Part shown: in pieces, positions 7,239 to 15,298 of the stretch
How the letters are laid out: every line of letters begins with the position of its first letter
Numbering within the stretch: the stretch's first letter is position 1
NCBI GenBank assembly: GCA_012842565.1
Contig: DUSO01000179.1
Coordinates: 1 to 39,423 of the forward strand
DNA from: Bacillota bacterium
Lineage (GTDB): Bacteria; Bacillota; SHA-98; Ch115
Length of the DNA stretch: 39,423 nt
Reading direction: 5' to 3'
The notes under the pieces: generated by a model
The model's database searches: none
What the model saw: only the letters and a program-made list of their open reading frames with translations
What the model was told of the DNA's origin: nothing
Translations under genes and position numbers: made by a program

Positions 7239-7877
7239 ATGATAGCGGTTCTTGACTATGGAATAGGGAATCTCATGAGCGTCCGCAAGGCTCTCATGAA
7301 GCTGGGCTGCCCCCCGGATGTCACCAGGGATCCGCGCTCTATTTCACGGGCCGACGCCCTCATACTGCCTGGCGTAGGAGCCTTCGGAGAGGCCATGGAT
7401 TTCCTCGAGGGGAGCGGGCTCATCGAGACTGTTACGGAATTCATACATAGCGGTCGTCCGGTGCTCGGCATCTGCCTTGGCATGCAGATCCTCTTTGAGA
7501 AGAGCGAGGAGTCTCCTTGGGCCACCGGCCTTTCGGCAATCCGCGGGGTCGTGAAAAGGTTTGACTTTACAACGGAATCCCCCCATGTGGCAGGTAGGGC
7601 TCCGAAAGTGCCCCACATGGGCTGGAACCGCGTGAAGATCAAGAAAAAGAATGAGCTCTTGGAGTCCATCCCGGATGGGTCCTATTTCTACTTTGCACAT
7701 TCCTTTTATGCGGTGCCTGAAAACCCCGAAGTGGAGGTCGGCGAGACCTTTTACGGCTACGGTACCATCCCCTCGGTGGTCGCAGAAGGCCTCACCTTTG
7801 GCGTGCAATTCCACCCGGAGAAGAGCGGGGACGTAGGACTCGCCCTTCTTAATAACTTTATCAGGATGTGCGGTTGA
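7239..7877 (+). CDS. hisH: imidazole glycerol phosphate synthase, glutaminase subunit
   Basis: A class I glutamine amidotransferase of 212 residues that makes ammonia from glutamine for HisF. The catalytic triad context is intact: GICLGMQ with the nucleophile Cys, and QFHPEKS with His and Glu near the C-terminus. The N-terminus, VLDYGIGNLMSV, is typical. It starts at ATG 7239, 15 bases after hisB, and ends 1 base before the hisA start. Ammonia is channelled through the HisF barrel, whose gene is two positions downstream. Confidence 0.95.
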   Translation: MIAVLDYGIGNLMSVRKALMKLGCPPDVTRDPRSISRADALILPGVGAFGEAMDFLEGSGLIETVTEFIHSGRPVLGICLGMQILFEKSEESPWATGLSAIRGVVKRFDFTTESPHVAGRAPKVPHMGWNRVKIKKKNELLESIPDGSYFYFAHSFYAVPENPEVEVGETFYGYGTIPSVVAEGLTFGVQFHPEKSGDVGLALLNNFIRMCG

Positions 7878-7878
7878 G

Positions 7879-8724
7879 ATGACAGAGAATTTGCGGCATG
7901 CGGGCAAAACGGCGAAAGGCCTGCGACAGTCGAAGGATGACCGGTGGACGTTTCCGCAGGCGATAGATATCCCAGATATCCCGGAGGTCATACCCGCGAT
8001 TGATATACGCGGGGGCAGGTGCGTTCGTCTCTTCCAGGGAGATTACAACAAGGAAACGGTGTTCTCAGACGACCCAGTCGCTGTGGCGTCTACCTGGGTT
8101 TCCCTGGGGGCGACAACGATCCATGTGGTAGACCTCGATGGCGCAGCCTGCGGGCAACCTGTAAACCTGTCCTTGGTAAAGAAGATGGCTTCAGTCAAGG
8201 GCGCCCGTGTGGAGCTCGGCGGGGGGCTAAGGACCTTTGACGACGTGAGTCATGCCTTTGATTGCGGTGTGTCAACAGCGATCATAGGCACCGCTGCTCT
8301 CCGTGATCCAGGCCTCGTCGGGCGGCTCGTGGAGAGGTTCGACGACAAGATAGCGGTGGCGATAGATGTAAGGGACGGCCAGGTAGCGGTAGCAGGCTGG
8401 AAGGAAGACACCGGCAGGAAAGTGGCAGACCTCGCGCGTGCGCTGAAGCTTCTTGGTGTCTCCCGCGCGATTGTCACCGACATAAAACGTGACGGCGCGA
8501 TGACCGGCCCCAACCTGGATCCGGCCCTGGAGGCGGTAGCCTCGGGCCTTGAAGTGACAGTCTCCGGGGGGATCGCGCGCCTGGAGCATGTCATGGAAAT
8601 CGCCCGTAGGGCAAAAGTCACATCTGGCATAGTCGGAATGATCATCGGGCGTGCCCTGTACACAGGAGACATTCTCCTTCCCGAGGCGATCCAGGCAGTC
8701 CGCGACGTCTGGCTCGAGACTTGA
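7879..8724 (+). CDS. hisA: ProFAR isomerase HisA with N-terminal extension
   Basis: A (beta/alpha)8-barrel enzyme that isomerises ProFAR to PRFAR. Family marks: [19 protein letters not shown] (catalytic Asp in AIDIRGG), VHVVDLDGA-like strand, [36 protein letters not shown] (second catalytic Asp) and VSGGIA. The protein is 281 residues, about 35 longer than usual, because a charged, unstructured-looking segment precedes the barrel. The ATG at 7879 directly follows the hisH stop, and no in-frame ATG, GTG or TTG occurs between it and the barrel, so the extension seems real. Confidence 0.94.
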   Translation: MTENLRHAGKTAKGLRQSKDDRWTFPQAIDIPDIPEVIPAIDIRGGRCVRLFQGDYNKETVFSDDPVAVASTWVSLGATTIHVVDLDGAACGQPVNLSLVKKMASVKGARVELGGGLRTFDDVSHAFDCGVSTAIIGTAALRDPGLVGRLVERFDDKIAVAIDVRDGQVAVAGWKEDTGRKVADLARALKLLGVSRAIVTDIKRDGAMTGPNLDPALEAVASGLEVTVSGGIARLEHVMEIARRAKVTSGIVGMIIGRALYTGDILLPEAIQAVRDVWLET

Positions 8725-8836
8725 TAATGAGTACCGTGTTGACCGGCAACGGACCTTTTGTAAATGCCGTGATCGGCGCGAGAGGGGACCCGGCAAGGAC
8801 CGGCATGCCTTCGGTTGTCGATTGGGGGTAAAGCCT

Positions 8837-9592
8837 GTGCTTGCAAAGAGAATCATAGCGTGCCTTGACGTCCAGGACGGGCGTGTGGTAAAGGGCGTGC
8901 ACTTCAAGGAATTGAAAGATGCCGGCTCACCTGTCGAGCTTGCGGAGTACTATAACAGGGAATCCGTGGATGAGCTGGTCTTTCTGGACATCTCTGCGTC
9001 ATGGAGGGGCAACCGCACCATGGTCGACGTTGCAGAAGCCGTTGCCTCGCGCGTCTTCATACCATTTACCGTCGGCGGGGGAATCCGGTGTATAGAGGAC
9101 ATCAGCGCCCTCTTAAACGCAGGTGCAGATAAGGTCTCTATCAATACCAGCGCCGTGGCGGATCCAAGCCTCATTTCCGAAGGCGCGCGCAAATTCGGAA
9201 GCCAATGCATCGTCGTCGCAATAGACGCAAGGCGGGTAGATGATCACTGGGAGGTTTACACCCACGGAGGGCGAAAGCCCACGGGCCTGGATGCACGAGA
9301 ATGGGCTATAAAGGCCGTAAGCCTCGGGGCGGGCGAGATACTTCTCACCAGCATGGACACGGATGGCGTAAAAGGAGGCTACGATATAGCCCTTACCCGC
9401 GAGATAGCGGAAGCCGTGGATGTCCCGGTGATTGCATCAGGCGGGGCCGGCAGGCTCGAGGATTTCTACGAGGTGCTTACGGAAGGGCTGGCAGATGCTG
9501 CCCTTGCCGCATCTGTCTTTCACTACGGCACCTTCAGCATAAGACAGGTAAAGGAGTATCTAAAGGGGAAAGGCGTGCAGGTGCGCCTGTAG
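8837..9592 (+). CDS. hisF: imidazole glycerol phosphate synthase, cyclase subunit
   Basis: A 251-residue barrel that joins HisH-derived ammonia with PRFAR to give imidazoleglycerol phosphate and AICAR. It starts [19 protein letters not shown] with the first catalytic Asp in CLDV; the second is in VAIDARRV. Further marks are [17 protein letters not shown] and [14 protein letters not shown]. The frame is open back to 8651, but GGGGGT at 8824-8829 points to GTG 8837, which gives the normal N-terminus. About 110 bases separate it from hisA, the largest gap inside the operon. Confidence 0.96.
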   Translation: MLAKRIIACLDVQDGRVVKGVHFKELKDAGSPVELAEYYNRESVDELVFLDISASWRGNRTMVDVAEAVASRVFIPFTVGGGIRCIEDISALLNAGADKVSINTSAVADPSLISEGARKFGSQCIVVAIDARRVDDHWEVYTHGGRKPTGLDAREWAIKAVSLGAGEILLTSMDTDGVKGGYDIALTREIAEAVDVPVIASGGAGRLEDFYEVLTEGLADAALAASVFHYGTFSIRQVKEYLKGKGVQVRL

Positions 9593-9617
9593 GACCCCCT
9601 GAGCGGGACGGAGGGAC

Positions 9618-10439
9618 ATGACATTGAATATGACATCGAACACGACGGTAACAGGTGCGGGCGACACGATGACGCCGGGAACCTTCGATACGACGGCAGG
9701 AAATGCCAGAGATACGGCACCGGCAAATACTGAGCAGAAGCCACGCAACCCTGTCACAGACAGAATTGACAAGCTAGGCCTCTCTTTTTCTCCAGACGGC
9801 CTGATCCCCGCGGTAATCCAGGACGAAGCAAGCGGGCGCGTGCTCATGGTGGCATATATGAACCGGGAGGCCCTCGAGAAAACCCTCGAGACCGGCAAGA
9901 CCTGGTTTTGGAGCCGCAAGCGCAAGGTCCTATGGCAAAAAGGCGAGGCATCGGGCCATTATCAAGTTGTAAGGGAGATCTATGTCGACTGCGACAAGGA
10001 TACCCTCCTCATCAAGGTAGATCAAAACGGGGTCGCATGCCACGAAGGATATTTCTCGTGCTTTTTCAGGAAAATAGGAAAGAGAGACGAGATCACCGAT
10101 GCAGGCTGCGAGACTTCTCCTCCCGCCACTTCCGCAATCCTTGACGAGGTCTATCGCGTTGTGAAGCAGAGAAAGGAAAACCCTTCAGAGGAGTCATATA
10201 CCTCGCGGCTGATGCGGTCTGGCCTCGACCGCATCCTGAGAAAGATAGGAGAGGAGGCCGGCGAATTCATCATAGCATCAAAGAACCAGGTGGAGCATGA
10301 TATAGTTGCCGAGGTGGCGGACCTGTGGTTTCATTCACTGGTGGCCCTGGCGTACCTGGGAATCCCAGTCTCCCGGGTCTACGAAGAATTACGCAGCAGA
10401 CGGAAGGGGCCCAGGGAGCTCCCGCAGAGCAGATCATGA
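9618..10439 (+). CDS. hisIE: bifunctional PR-AMP cyclohydrolase / PR-ATP pyrophosphatase HisIE
   Basis: A 273-residue fusion. HisI (about residues 52-160) shows [28 protein letters not shown] and [11 protein letters not shown], with the zinc cysteines and metal aspartates. HisE (about 175-260) shows [21 protein letters not shown] and [11 protein letters not shown]. Together they carry out steps 2 and 3 of histidine synthesis. The first ~50 residues are Thr/Asn-rich low complexity and not part of the enzyme fold. The start is uncertain: ATG 9618 is only 2 bases after GGAGGG (9610-9615), so TTG 9624 or ATG 9630 may be used. It is the last gene of the his operon; hairpins follow. Confidence 0.95.
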   Translation: MTLNMTSNTTVTGAGDTMTPGTFDTTAGNARDTAPANTEQKPRNPVTDRIDKLGLSFSPDGLIPAVIQDEASGRVLMVAYMNREALEKTLETGKTWFWSRKRKVLWQKGEASGHYQVVREIYVDCDKDTLLIKVDQNGVACHEGYFSCFFRKIGKRDEITDAGCETSPPATSAILDEVYRVVKQRKENPSEESYTSRLMRSGLDRILRKIGEEAGEFIIASKNQVEHDIVAEVADLWFHSLVALAYLGIPVSRVYEELRSRRKGPRELPQSRS

Positions 10440-10467
10440 GGTTCTCTGATTGATGGGTACCGCCGCG

Positions 10468-10491
10468 CCGGGCCTCACCCCTTGAGCCCGG
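10468..10491 (+). other. hairpin downstream of hisIE
   Basis: CCGGGC(C)TCA pairs with TGAGCCCGG, a 9-bp stem with one bulged base and a 5-nt loop (CCCCT). No U-run follows, so termination here would be weak. Confidence 0.4.
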
Positions 10492-10514
10492 TATCCATAA
10501 AGCTCTGAATGAAT

Positions 10515-10553
10515 GCGCGCTGAAAGATAGTTGCGCGCTTGTCTTTAGTTTTG
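10515..10553 (+). terminator. possible intrinsic terminator of the his operon
   Basis: GCGCGC (10515-10520) pairs with GCGCGC (10533-10538) around a 12-nt loop, followed by T-rich TTGTCTTTAGTTTT. The stem is short and the T-run interrupted, so strength is uncertain. Confidence 0.4.
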
Positions 10554-10736
10554 AAGTTTTGGCTTTCAATTGTACATGCCACCCCTGTTGCGGACAAGCA
10601 CACATCTCCCCTTCCAGCCATAGATTAGCACTGTCTCTATCAGTCCCGGCAATCCCCAACAGGCGGCGGGGCATCCCTCTTTGACTAGTGGGCGAGGGAC
10701 GGCCGCCGACTGCTATCCCAGAGAAGGAGGAGGATT

Positions 10737-11852
10737 ATGAAGAAGGGATACATCAAACGGGTGTTCCCCGGCAATAACACCCCGCAGGGATTCTATTCAT
10801 TCTATGACCAGATCATCCCGCCCGATGCCAGACGGATTATGATAATCAAAGGAGGACCAGGCGTCGGGAAATCAACGTTTATGTTCAAGATAGGGGAGGA
10901 AATGGTAAACCGGGGGTTTGATGTGGAATTCCACCATTGTTCTTCCGATAACGGCTCTCTCGACGGTGTTGTGATTCCAGCGATCGGGGTGGCACTGATA
11001 GATGGCACTGCTCCGCATATACTGGACCCGCGTAATCCCGGCGCCGTCGACGAGATAATTCACCTGGGCGATTACTGGGATGAGGTAAAGCTGAGGAGCT
11101 ATAAGGACGAGATTATCCGGGCCAACGCAGAGATATCGTCCTTCTTCTCCCGGGCATACAGGTTTTTAAGGGCGGCCAAAGCCGTCTACGACGACTGGGA
11201 GGCTGCTAACCTGGAGGGCATGGATTTTGGCCTTGCCAATCAGAAAACTGACGCCATAATTAGAGCCTTATTCCATGACATTCCCTCATCGGCCAAGGTC
11301 GGCCGCGAGAGACACCTATTTGCAAGCGCCATCACCCCGGACGGGATGATGAACTACCTGGATACCATAGTCGGCCCCTGCAAGAAGAAATATATCATCG
11401 AAGGCGACCCGGGCACGGGTAAGTCTACTCTCTTGCAGAAGGTTGCCCGGGCAGCAGTAGAGCGAGGTTTTGATATAGAGGTCTATCACTGCCCATTGAA
11501 TCCAGAGAAGATTGAACACGTAGTTATCCCGCAGCACGAGGTCGCCCTTACAAAATCTATCGAGCCGCACACCTATACCCCTGCTCCGGAAGATACCATA
11601 ATTGACCTAAACGAGTGTCTGTCTCCCCGGGTCACAGCACGCAATGCGGAGATAATAGCAGAGGATAAGCGGATCTTTGAGCTTCTCTTTAATAAGGCCA
11701 TTCAGTTCATTGGGTTGGCGAAGGCCGTCCATGATAGAATGGAATCCTATTACACGCCAAGCATGAACTTTCAGGGCATAAGCGCCCTCCGTGAACGCAC
11801 CCTTGCTCGCATATTGGCATACGCCAGCGAAGCCGGGGCAAAGATAGCATAA
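10737..11852 (+). CDS. PRK06851-type ATPase with two tandem P-loop halves
   Basis: A 371-residue predicted cytosolic nucleotide-binding protein made of two homologous halves. Each has a Walker A: GGPGVGKST (39-47) and GDPGTGKST (223-231). The stretch after each also repeats: RGFDVEFHHCSSDN...VVIPAIGVAL in the first half and RGFDIEVYHCPLNP...VVIPQHEVAL in the second. This fits the uncharacterised Bacillota family annotated as PRK06851 (ATPase or nucleotide kinase). The substrate is unknown. The start ATG is set by GAGAAGGAGGAGG just upstream. It stands alone between two hairpin regions. Confidence 0.85.
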   Translation: MKKGYIKRVFPGNNTPQGFYSFYDQIIPPDARRIMIIKGGPGVGKSTFMFKIGEEMVNRGFDVEFHHCSSDNGSLDGVVIPAIGVALIDGTAPHILDPRNPGAVDEIIHLGDYWDEVKLRSYKDEIIRANAEISSFFSRAYRFLRAAKAVYDDWEAANLEGMDFGLANQKTDAIIRALFHDIPSSAKVGRERHLFASAITPDGMMNYLDTIVGPCKKKYIIEGDPGTGKSTLLQKVARAAVERGFDIEVYHCPLNPEKIEHVVIPQHEVALTKSIEPHTYTPAPEDTIIDLNECLSPRVTARNAEIIAEDKRIFELLFNKAIQFIGLAKAVHDRMESYYTPSMNFQGISALRERTLARILAYASEAGAKIA

Positions 11853-11869
11853 GCCGGCAGTTGGCAGTC

Positions 11870-11917
11870 CCGGCAGGTGAAAAGAAACGAGAAATCATCT
11901 CCGCGCTCACCTGCCGG
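11870..11917. terminator. inverted repeat between convergent genes
   Basis: CCGGCAGGTGA (11870-11880) and TCACCTGCCGG (11907-11917) form a perfect 11-bp stem around 26 nt, placed exactly between the converging ends of the ATPase and exported-protein genes. No strong U-run is seen on either side. A two-way terminator is likely but not proven. Confidence 0.5.
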
Positions 11918-11930
11918 CCTGCCGCCGGGT

Positions 11931-12575
11931 CTATTTCCATTTCTTGCCTTTATGCTTGCCCTTAGGTACCACGGGTTTGGATAGTTCGGACTCGGGTATC
12001 CGGTACCTTCGCGCTATAGCTTGCCAGCTTGCGCCTGACCTCCTGAGCCGTATGACCATACTCGGGCTTACCCGCGCCCTGGCTGCAATATTCAGGCACA
12101 TCGTAAGCTCGGGTGCGGGAATTCCCATGTTGAGCCACGCCCAGACCTGAGCCTCGGGTACACAATAGTATACCGATGCAAATTGAACGTAGGCCGTCGG
12201 GGCAAAAACCGGAGAAGGTGGCGGCACCGGATGCACCTGGATGCCGGAAGGATAGTAGCCATAATACTGTGCGATGACGTCTACGTCCATTCCCCAGAAG
12301 GCCGCCATGGCACTCAGGAATAGAAGGTCTTCCAGGCCCAATTCCCTTGCGGGGGCCGTAATTGAAATCTGGAAAGAGACATTGGATTTTGCCTCAGCGG
12401 CCCCAGTTATCTCCAGTGCCTGAAGTAGCCCCGGGGAATGAGCCCGCCCGGGGAGGCTACCCGGAAAGGTGTTGGAGAACGCGCTTGCCACCACCAAAAA
12501 ACCGGAGATCAGACTCCCTGCGATGATTTTCCTGCGGGTACGGGACCTTCCTTGATTTCCCCTCACTTGAGGCAT
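11931..12575 (-). CDS. exported protein of unknown function, Lys-rich tail
   Basis: A 214-residue protein I do not recognise. It has a basic N-terminus (RTRRK) and a hydrophobic stretch (about residues 17-34), consistent with a signal peptide or anchor. Residues 65-165 contain aromatic and Pro-rich segments (WGMDVDVIAQYYGYYPSG, PVPPPSPVF, PEAQVWAWLNMGIPAPEL). A helical end, SPSMVIRLRRSGASWQAIARRY, is followed by the basic tail KGKHKGKKWK, which could bind anionic polymers. The start is near 12575, with GGGGG about 11 bases upstream; a GTG three codons in is possible. Base use is like its neighbours. Confidence 0.65.
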   Translation of the reverse strand: MPQVRGNQGRSRTRRKIIAGSLISGFLVVASAFSNTFPGSLPGRAHSPGLLQALEITGAAEAKSNVSFQISITAPARELGLEDLLFLSAMAAFWGMDVDVIAQYYGYYPSGIQVHPVPPPSPVFAPTAYVQFASVYYCVPEAQVWAWLNMGIPAPELTMCLNIAARARVSPSMVIRLRRSGASWQAIARRYRIPESELSKPVVPKGKHKGKKWK

Positions 12576-12767
12576 TTTTCTCGATACCCCCTTATCAGTG
12601 CCCTCAAGAACACGTGAAGCTTAGAGCATTCACGACGCTGCGATCCTGCTCCTTATTAGTTCGCGCCCCCAACATAAAATATTCGCGGTCGTACATGGGA
12701 TTATGACTATCCCCCACCGAACTCCCCTGCAGTTTTTTAGATGGGATAAACATTTTTAATTACCATA

Positions 12768-12796
12768 TTGACTTTATTAATATTGAGCTTTACAAT
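12768..12796 (+). promoter_or_regulatory. strong sigma-A promoter of the 68-aa gene
   Basis: -35 TTGACT (12768-12773), exact 17-bp spacer, -10 TACAAT (12791-12796): ten of twelve consensus bases. Transcription would start near 12803, about 36 bases before the ATG. Confidence 0.75.
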
Positions 12797-12816
12797 CTTT
12801 ACTGGGGAAGCTCAAT
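12782..12816. promoter_or_regulatory. 9-bp inverted repeat framing the -10 box, candidate operator
   Basis: ATTGAGCTT (12782-12790) and AAGCTCAAT (12808-12816) are exact reverse complements, 17 bases apart. The left arm abuts the TACAAT -10 box and the right arm lies just past the expected start site. Because the start site falls between the arms, an RNA hairpin would not form; a DNA operator is the better reading. Confidence 0.6.
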
Positions 12817-12838
12817 CCACCCGTGGGAGGTAGCGGTT

Positions 12839-13045
12839 ATGATATTTACAATCGGGAATTACCGTGTGGAGATCGTCCGGTTGCCGCGGGAGGAATGGGG
12901 AGCCGCCGGAGCCCGTTTTCAGCCTACAGCCGGGACCAACTCCTCGGCTATGGGAAGCTTTGCAGAACGGGACAAGTACATGGATGAAATGCGTTCAAAG
13001 GCAATCAGGCTGATCACAGAGAGCGGGATGCCTCTGCCGAGATGA
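12839..13045 (+). CDS. small conserved-looking protein, 68 residues, unknown function
   Basis: Not recognised. It has a beta-like start (MIFTIGNYRVEIVRLP), a polar middle and a helical, charged end (AERDKYMDEMRSKAIRLITESG). There are no cysteines and no membrane segment, so it is likely cytosolic. Coding is supported by GTGGGAGGT at 12823-12831 with 7-nt spacing, by a near-consensus promoter at 12768-12796, and by a framing inverted repeat. These suggest a strongly expressed but regulated small protein. Confidence 0.65.
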   Translation: MIFTIGNYRVEIVRLPREEWGAAGARFQPTAGTNSSAMGSFAERDKYMDEMRSKAIRLITESGMPLPR

Positions 13046-13128
13046 GAATATAATGCGGCTCTACCGGGCCACGGGGGTTGAGGCCTAGGGTCCTGGGGCC
13101 GCGGGAGCCCATGGCGGGATCCATAGGG

Positions 13129-13157
13129 TTGCCATCCTCTTTGTATTCTGATAATAT
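13129..13157 (+). promoter_or_regulatory. promoter of the ABC exporter genes
   Basis: -35 TTGCCA (13129-13134), 17-bp spacer, -10 TAATAT (13152-13157). It gives a leader of about 90 nt before the TTG start. Confidence 0.55.
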
Positions 13158-13252
13158 CCGTATAGTGACATTCCGGCTGGCCAGGGTCCTGTTTTCCGGT
13201 CCTCCCGTTTTCCGGTCCGGCAAGCCGCGCTTACGGTGTTGGGGGTTTGCCT

Positions 13253-13984
13253 TTGGTAGAGGTTCTAAATCTGACGAAGCAATTCAACTCGATATTGGCT
13301 GTGGACCGTGTCACATTCAGCTGCTTCCCGGGGGAGATATTCGGCCTTTTAGGCCCCAATGGGGCGGGAAAGACCACGACCTTGAGGATGCTATCCACAG
13401 CCCTCCGTCCGACCAGTGGCACCGCTAAGGTCGCCGGGTATGACATAGTAAGAGAGCCCGAGATGGTAAGAAGGAATATTGGGGTACTGCCCGCCGACCC
13501 GGGGTTGTATGGGCGCCTTACGGCCGCCGAAAATCTTCGCTATTTTGGGCGGCTCTATGATATGGAGGGTGGTACCATCGACCGCAGGATTGCTGATGTC
13601 CTTGAAATGCTGAATCTGCTTGAAGACAAAGACCGCCGCACTGAAGGGTTTTCCAAGGGGATGAAGCAAAAGGTGGCCATAGCCCGGGCGATACTTCATG
13701 ACCCTCCTGTGCTATTCTTTGACGAACCGACAGCGGGCCTCGACGTCATGTCGGCCCGGGCTGTTCACGAGTTTATAGCACGTTGCAGGGATATGGGAAA
13801 GACGATTATACTATCGACTCATTCCATGGACGAAGCCCAGAAGCTGTGCGATCGTATCGCTATAATCGCTCGCGGCAGTATCCGTGCCATCGGGACCCTG
13901 GATGACCTGCGGTCTGTCTCCCGGGAAAGCAGCCTCGAGGAAGCCTTCGTGAAGTTGGCGGGGGATCACGGTCATGAGCTCTAA
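13253..13984 (+). CDS. ABC transporter ATP-binding protein, NatA-like
   Basis: A 243-residue ATPase subunit of an ABC-2 type exporter. Walker A is GLLGPNGAGKTTT, signature GFSKGMKQKVAIARA, Walker B PVLFFDEPTAGLD, and the H-loop is in ILSTHSMDE. It most resembles NatA of the NatAB Na+ extrusion system, judged together with the permease that follows. Two in-frame TTG codons exist: TTG 13247 is only 1 base from the GGGGGT at 13241, while TTG 13253 has good spacing and gives the usual MVEVLNLTKQF start. It overlaps the permease gene by 11 bases. The exported substrate (Na+, drug or peptide) cannot be fixed from sequence. Confidence 0.9.
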   Translation: MVEVLNLTKQFNSILAVDRVTFSCFPGEIFGLLGPNGAGKTTTLRMLSTALRPTSGTAKVAGYDIVREPEMVRRNIGVLPADPGLYGRLTAAENLRYFGRLYDMEGGTIDRRIADVLEMLNLLEDKDRRTEGFSKGMKQKVAIARAILHDPPVLFFDEPTAGLDVMSARAVHEFIARCRDMGKTIILSTHSMDEAQKLCDRIAIIARGSIRAIGTLDDLRSVSRESSLEEAFVKLAGDHGHEL

Positions 13985-15185
13985 GCACATTCTTACCGTT
14001 TGGCAAAAAGAAATGCTGGATACCATCCGTGACAGGCGCACCCTGCTCGCAATGGTCATCGTCCCCCTACTCCTGATGCCGGCCATCACCGTAGGGTTCC
14101 CGGTGCTTATGGAAAGGCAAGAAGAGGCCGCAAGAAGGCTGGTCTCAGGGATTGCCGTCATTGGCGGGACGAATTCCTCCATACTCATCGGAGAATTAAA
14201 GGACTCAAAGGGAATAAGGCTGATTGAATACGCTGACCTCAAGATTGCGCTCCAGGCGATGAAAGAAAACCACGTCCAGCTCGTCGTGGAAATCCCTGAA
14301 GGGTTCGACAGGGACATGGCTTCGGGTCTCCGGCCGAAGGTCAATGTCTACTATGAGGGAACCAGGCGTACCTCTGACATTGCGCGCGGGCGCTTTATGG
14401 ATGCATTTTCAAGGTTCTCTCAAAAGGTGGTGGCAAAGAGACTTGTGGGAATGCATGTTGATCCTGCCATTCTGGTGCCAGCTGAAGTTATATCCGAGAA
14501 CATCGCCTCAGAGGAGAAGATGGGAGGGCTGTTGCTCTCGATGATGCTGCCCGTCCTCATGGCGATATGGGCATCTATTGGGGGGATGTACACGGCGATT
14601 GACGTCGCGGCAGGTGAAAAGGAACGCGGCACTCTCGAATCCCTTATCATTACACCACCAAGCCGGGAGTCTATCGTCCTCGGCAAATTCCTTGCCGTGC
14701 TCACTATCTCGGGAGTAACCATGTTGCTGGTCGTGAGCAGCATCGTCCTGGCCTTGAGGCTTGTAAACCCCGCATCGCTCCTGGGCCAAAATGAGGCGCG
14801 GTTTGTCCTGCCCATCGGGAGGGCAGCCGTGATGTTCCTTATCGGGCTCCTCCTTGCGGGTCTGTTAGGGGCCATTGAGATTACGTTGAGTATATTCGCA
14901 AAGAGCTTTAAGGAAGCCCAGAACTATATCACGCCACTCTACATTGCGGTAATGATACCGGGCTTTTTGACGCAGATCACCTCCGCCGCCGGCGCTACAG
15001 CAGGCCCCTTCTATTTCGCCATCCCCGTCGCAAACGCCATAGAGATCTTCAGGGAACTCCTCATGGGCTCTGTCAATTGGATACATATAGGTGTTGCCGC
15101 TATATCATCATTTGTCTATGCCTTACTGGCCCTTAACATCGCGATACGAATATTTTGCAGGGAAGACGTGATATTCCGTAGTTAG
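13974..15185 (+). CDS. ABC-2 type permease, NatB-like
   Basis: A 403-residue membrane protein that pairs with the ATPase before it. One membrane helix is near the N-terminus (residues 24-45), a large external loop spans about 46-180, and five or six further helices lie between about 185 and 395. The coupling motif AAGEKERGTLESLIITP (about 209-225) is typical of NatB/YhaP-type permeases. The external loop begins EEAARRLVSGIAVIGG, as in this family. The 11-base overlap with natA supports a two-gene operon. The role as a sodium exporter is inferred from similarity to NatB only. Confidence 0.88.
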   Translation: MSSKHILTVWQKEMLDTIRDRRTLLAMVIVPLLLMPAITVGFPVLMERQEEAARRLVSGIAVIGGTNSSILIGELKDSKGIRLIEYADLKIALQAMKENHVQLVVEIPEGFDRDMASGLRPKVNVYYEGTRRTSDIARGRFMDAFSRFSQKVVAKRLVGMHVDPAILVPAEVISENIASEEKMGGLLLSMMLPVLMAIWASIGGMYTAIDVAAGEKERGTLESLIITPPSRESIVLGKFLAVLTISGVTMLLVVSSIVLALRLVNPASLLGQNEARFVLPIGRAAVMFLIGLLLAGLLGAIEITLSIFAKSFKEAQNYITPLYIAVMIPGFLTQITSAAGATAGPFYFAIPVANAIEIFRELLMGSVNWIHIGVAAISSFVYALLALNIAIRIFCREDVIFRS

Positions 15186-15298
15186 TCGCGGCCACCGGGC
15201 CCCGGCGGGTGTAGCCAGAGCCGTCGGACGGTGCCGCCGAAGTATGGAAATCTAGGCGCGCATGGCCCACGGGGGTTTCGTTTATCCGGTATCCGGAG

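Larger units (their letters stand above)
10440..10736 (+). other. spacer after the his operon
   Basis: Just under 300 bases with no supported gene. It holds two hairpins listed separately (10468-10491 and 10515-10538) and then AT-richer sequence leading to the next ribosome site. The - strand frame at 10270-10674 runs across hisIE and has no family signal. Confidence 0.5.
12576..12838. other. divergent intergenic region
   Basis: It separates the exported protein (- strand) from the 68-residue protein (+ strand). The right end carries the promoter and inverted repeat listed separately. For the - strand gene I see no clear -35/-10 pair. Confidence 0.4.

Noticed and set aside
10270-10674. 134-codon - strand open frame at the end of the his operon
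   Set aside because: It is mostly antisense to hisIE, with no ribosome site and low-complexity translation.
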